From positions 21,717-85,716 of the forward strand of contig JAEXOU010000003.1 in NCBI GenBank assembly GCA_023439125.1: a stretch of 64,000 nucleotides of DNA. The letters are read 5' to 3'. This document shows positions 61,371 through 64,000 of the stretch, piece after piece. The DNA is from Bacillota bacterium (lineage in GTDB: Bacteria; Bacillota; Clostridia; Lachnospirales; Lachnospiraceae). A model generated the notes under the pieces. It saw only the letters and a program-made list of their open reading frames with translations, was not told the DNA's origin and did no database searches. Positions within the stretch are counted from its first letter, which is position 1. Each line of letters opens with the position of its first letter. The translations under genes and the position numbers were made by a program.

Positions 61371-62720
61371 TCAGTTATAGATATCTTTTCTTTTAATTAA
61401 ATAGTAAATGATAAATAAGATAGATGTTACAACCCAAGTTAACGGATAACTTGTGAGTACAGTTTTAATTCCTGGCCAGATTGGTGTTGCAGTATAAATC
61501 CAAAAAATACGTAAAGCACATATCCCACCACAGGTCATAAGCATTGGTATGATTGAAATACCACATCCACGCAGTGTTGATACAAGTACTTCGATTGTAA
61601 CATAGGTAATAAATGTTGGGATTATAAATTCGCTGATAATTATTCCATCTCTTATTACTGCAGGATCATTAGAGAAGAGTTGTAAAAGGATTGGCGCTGC
61701 ATAATAAAGCGTAAAACTTATAACGATCGATATCCCATAAGCTAAATATAATCCTATTTTGACAGTTCGTTTCATACGATCCATCTTATGAGCCCCATAG
61801 TTTTGTCCGACAACAGTAGCAATACTGATTCCTAGGGCGCTAATAATCATCCAAAAAATACTATCAATCTTACCATAGGCTGTCCACGCTGCAATCATAT
61901 CTGTACCGAAGTCATTAACAAATCTTTGGATAATGACGTTTGAGATGGCATACATACAAGATTGGATTCCAGCAGGAAGACCAAGATAAAAAATACGTTT
62001 TAGTACATAGCTGTGAAATCGAACTTCTGGTATCTTAAGTTGATAGCTATTGTTCGTTTTGACAAGAGCACGTAAGACTAAAATGGCACTTAAAAACTGG
62101 GATAGGATAGTTGCAACTCCGACACCGACGATATCTAGATGGAATACACAAACAAAAAGTAAGTCTAATACAATATTAGTTAAAGTACATATAATTAAAT
62201 AGTAAAGTGGGCGCTTGGAATCACCGATTGCTCGCAAGATCGCTGAACCCATATTATATAATAAATTTGGAATGATTCCCAAAAAATAAATTCGAATATA
62301 AGTTGTAGAATAAACTAAAATATCATCTGGAGTATTCATTGCCTTCATAATCATTGGCGTAAATCCAATTCCAATAATCATCAATATAAATCCGCCTACA
62401 ACAGCAAGTGCTATTGCAGTATGTACCGCATGACTTGTTTCATTTTCTTTTTTCCCCCCATAAAATTGAGCAATCACAACACTAGCTCCAGAGGATAGTC
62501 CTGTAAAAAATCCAACAAGAAGGTTAATTAAGGTCCCAGTAGTACCGCCGACTGCACCAAGTGCCTCTTTACTTACAAATTTGCCAACGATGACAGCATC
62601 GGCTGTATTGTATAGCTGTTGAAAAAAAGTTCCGAACAAAATTGGAAAGAAAAAGAGCATGAGTGCTTTCATTATACTTCCTTCCGTAATTCGGTTCATT
62701 CGGTTATCATTTGTCTTCAT
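61371..62720 (-). CDS. MATE family efflux transporter
   Basis: 449 residues with about 12 membrane helices in two halves. The N-terminal signature PILFGTFFQQLYNTADAVIV and the second-half equivalent GLPAGIQSCMYAISNVIIQR are typical of the NorM/DinF-type MATE exporters, which use Na+ or H+ gradients to expel cationic drugs. Strong AGGAGG ahead of the ATG. Substrate unknown. Confidence 0.94.
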   Translation of the reverse strand: MKTNDNRMNRITEGSIMKALMLFFFPILFGTFFQQLYNTADAVIVGKFVSKEALGAVGGTTGTLINLLVGFFTGLSSGASVVIAQFYGGKKENETSHAVHTAIALAVVGGFILMIIGIGFTPMIMKAMNTPDDILVYSTTYIRIYFLGIIPNLLYNMGSAILRAIGDSKRPLYYLIICTLTNIVLDLLFVCVFHLDIVGVGVATILSQFLSAILVLRALVKTNNSYQLKIPEVRFHSYVLKRIFYLGLPAGIQSCMYAISNVIIQRFVNDFGTDMIAAWTAYGKIDSIFWMIISALGISIATVVGQNYGAHKMDRMKRTVKIGLYLAYGISIVISFTLYYAAPILLQLFSNDPAVIRDGIIISEFIIPTFITYVTIEVLVSTLRGCGISIIPMLMTCGGICALRIFWIYTATPIWPGIKTVLTSYPLTWVVTSILFIIYYLIKRKDIYN

Positions 62721-62876
62721 GTACGTTATCCTCCTATGTGACGACGATTTGAATATGTATGATGCAGAATCCTATTGTAGCACTAACCTTATTAACTTAC
62801 AATGAACATTATATCTACGATTGTGTAATTACTATTTTATTTTTTTGCTATTTTTCACAAAAAGTTCACAAATCAA

Positions 62877-62903
62877 TTAGCACTCATCTCTTGACAGTGC
62901 TAA
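62877..62903. promoter_or_regulatory. CIRCE element (HrcA operator)
   Basis: TTAGCACTC-N9-CAGTGCTAA differs in one base from the consensus TTAGCACTC-N9-GAGTGCTAA. Its right half overlaps the -35 box of the Hsp20 promoter, so HrcA repression of the small heat-shock genes is expected. Confidence 0.93.
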
Positions 62904-62919
62904 CAATATGTGTTATAGT
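62891..62919 (+). promoter_or_regulatory. Promoter of hsp20 genes
   Basis: TTGACA (62891-62896), a 17-base spacer and TATAGT (62914-62919), overlapping the CIRCE element. Confidence 0.85.
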
Positions 62920-62979
62920 ACAGATATAACAAGAGGAACAAAGATAGAGCTCATAAATTAAAATGAGGAGGTTGATCGT

Positions 62980-63330
62980 ATGCTACTACAAAGGAAACAA
63001 TATCCGATGAAGTGTGATATCCAGGAGAAAAAAGACAGATATCTTCTTGATATTAATTTACCAGGATTTCAAAAAGAGAATCTGAAAGCTTATGTTGAAA
63101 ATGGATATCTTATTGTATCTGCAGCACAGGACGAAGAAACCAAAGAGAATCAAAAGAAATATGTACGTTGCGAACGCTACCATGGTGAACTGACAAGAAG
63201 TTTCTACATTGGCGAAGATATTAATCAGGAAGACATTAAAGCAACGTATCAACATGGTGTTTTAAAATTAGTTTTGCCAAAGAAAGAGGAAAAGGCAGCA
63301 AGAGAGAAGGAAGTAATACAGATTGCTTAG
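62980..63330 (+). CDS. Hsp20 family small heat-shock protein
   Basis: 116 residues, short for the family (about 140) because the N-terminal arm is almost absent. The alpha-crystallin domain has YLLDINLPGFQKENLKAYVE, the strand GYLIVSAA, and the conserved end ATYQHGVLKLVLPKKEE (A-x-x-x-G-V-L motif). ATP-independent chaperone holding unfolded proteins. Behind a CIRCE element and AGGAGG; the second hsp20 gene follows by 94 bases. Confidence 0.93.
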   Translation: MLLQRKQYPMKCDIQEKKDRYLLDINLPGFQKENLKAYVENGYLIVSAAQDEETKENQKKYVRCERYHGELTRSFYIGEDINQEDIKATYQHGVLKLVLPKKEEKAAREKEVIQIA

Positions 63331-63424
63331 CATTAGAGCTGGTATCTAGTATATGATTAGTTAAAATCTATGTAATTGTGGAGGATTTTCTTAATTGTTT
63401 TAATTCTAAAAGGAGGAATGACCT

Positions 63425-63856
63425 ATGTATTTACCAAGTATATTTGAAGACAATTTTATAGATAGCTTTTTTGATCGTATGTTTCCATTACCAATGGAAT
63501 TCGGTAAGAGAATGACAACAAACATGAACACTGATGTTAAGGATTTGGGGAATAACTATGAGATGGATATTGAACTACCTGGTTATGCAAAGGAAGATAT
63601 CCATGCTGAATTAAACAAAGGTTATTTAACAATTACTGCAAAAAAGAGTGAATCAAACGATAGTAAGGATGAAAAGGGTAGATTTATACGTCAAGAACGT
63701 TATGAAGGTCAATGCCAGAGAAGCTTTTATGTTGGCGAGTATCTAACCGAAACCGACATTCAGGCTGCTTTTGAGAATGGTATCCTTAAGTTAGTGTTCC
63801 CAAAGGAAAAAGAGCAAAATAAGATTGAGCAAAATCGCTATATTCCAATTGAGTAA
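63425..63856 (+). CDS. Hsp20 family small heat-shock protein
   Basis: 143 residues, a full alpha-crystallin protein: N-terminal arm MYLPSIFEDNFIDSFFDRMF, then YEMDIELPGYAKEDIHAELN, GYLTITAKK, and AAFENGILKLVFPKE followed by the C-terminal I-x-I-like RYIPIE. Paralogue of the preceding gene, with its own AGGAGG. Probably co-transcribed under HrcA control; the two proteins may form mixed oligomers. Confidence 0.95.
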   Translation: MYLPSIFEDNFIDSFFDRMFPLPMEFGKRMTTNMNTDVKDLGNNYEMDIELPGYAKEDIHAELNKGYLTITAKKSESNDSKDEKGRFIRQERYEGQCQRSFYVGEYLTETDIQAAFENGILKLVFPKEKEQNKIEQNRYIPIE

Positions 63857-63870
63857 TAGAACACAGAGGA

Positions 63871-64000
63871 CAGGGGCTGTCGCGCTAAGGGCAGTATGAA
63901 TAAAGAATGAAGGGCGATGGTATATTTTCTTCGGCGCGCTACGCTCACAAGCCCCACAAAGTGCGTGTGGGGACTTGTAAGGCACTCCGAAAAATACCAT
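63871..64000. repeat. Repeat C2: terminator-like arm interrupted by a GC-rich inverted repeat
   Basis: GGGGCTGT and TGAATAAAGAATGAAGGGCG repeat the terminator unit at 44786-44857. After GATGGTATATTTTC comes a GC-rich element (about 63930-63989) with imperfect inverted ends and an inner stem CCCCACA/TGTGGGG; then AAATACCAT resumes the 3' arm, which is cut by the window edge. A small element seems to occupy the terminator loop. Confidence 0.6.

Overview
The window is a chromosomal segment of a low-GC, spore-forming, anaerobic Firmicute. AT-rich codon use, strong AGGAGG ribosome sites, T-tailed terminators, clostridial families (DUF3793, DUF2383, HelD-like helicase, BspA-type LRR) and a sigma-K-like promoter all point to Lachnospiraceae, in the style of Lachnoclostridium (Clostridium) phytofermentans. 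This placement is an inference: no rRNA or tRNA gene was seen. There is no prophage, transposase or CRISPR array. The segment looks like core genome with many small accessory units and several families of structured intergenic repeats.

Layout. 1-6 kb: 3' part of a membrane M28 peptidase, a methyltransferase, a NUDIX hydrolase, then an AraC regulator and a DUF3793 protein with two operator-like palindromes between them, and a terpenoid-cyclase-fold protein. 6-9.2 kb: a leftward four-gene TetR operon (flavin-reductase-like protein, NAD(P)-binding protein, DUF1295 membrane protein) with a clear promoter and overlapping operator. 9.3-14.1 kb: a sigma-K-like promoter drives three small genes and a 1215-residue, six-cupredoxin multicopper oxidase, strongly reminiscent of the Bacillus spore Mn(II) oxidase MnxE-MnxF-MnxG. 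14-20 kb: an LRR protein, an unknown protein, then an S41-like protease with a response regulator and histidine kinase. 20-24.9 kb: a lipoprotein hydrolase divergent from a MerR regulator, a PH-like membrane protein, a 27-residue membrane peptide and a CorA transporter. 25-30 kb: a second M28 membrane peptidase and a response regulator/kinase/PepSY operon. 30-38 kb: pckA, a PNPOx-like protein, a HAD hydrolase, a PadR-controlled glycosyltransferase and a membrane MutS-like ATPase.

38-64 kb: a HelD-type helicase fused to an isolated GH31 N-terminal domain; an Ig-like secreted protein; an Amt transporter fused to a PII domain behind a leader terminator; an AraC regulator divergent from a heterodimeric ABC exporter; two tandem c-di-GMP-I riboswitches, each with its own terminator, ahead of an orphan thermolysin-type propeptide (FTP) protein, a secreted propeller-like protein and an 80-residue protein; Nif3-like protein, aspartate kinase, AraC regulator, a truncated DapF-like protein, an EF-Tu-domain-2/SseB protein, a DUF2383 protein, a sigma-70-like protein without region 4, a MATE exporter, and two Hsp20 genes behind a CIRCE element.

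Most unusual items: the MnxG-like operon in an apparent anaerobe, with copper ligands concentrated in domains 2 and 3; the HelD-GH31 fusion; the tandem c-di-GMP switches controlling a propeptide without a protease; and hairpin repeats whose loops are conserved while their stems vary.
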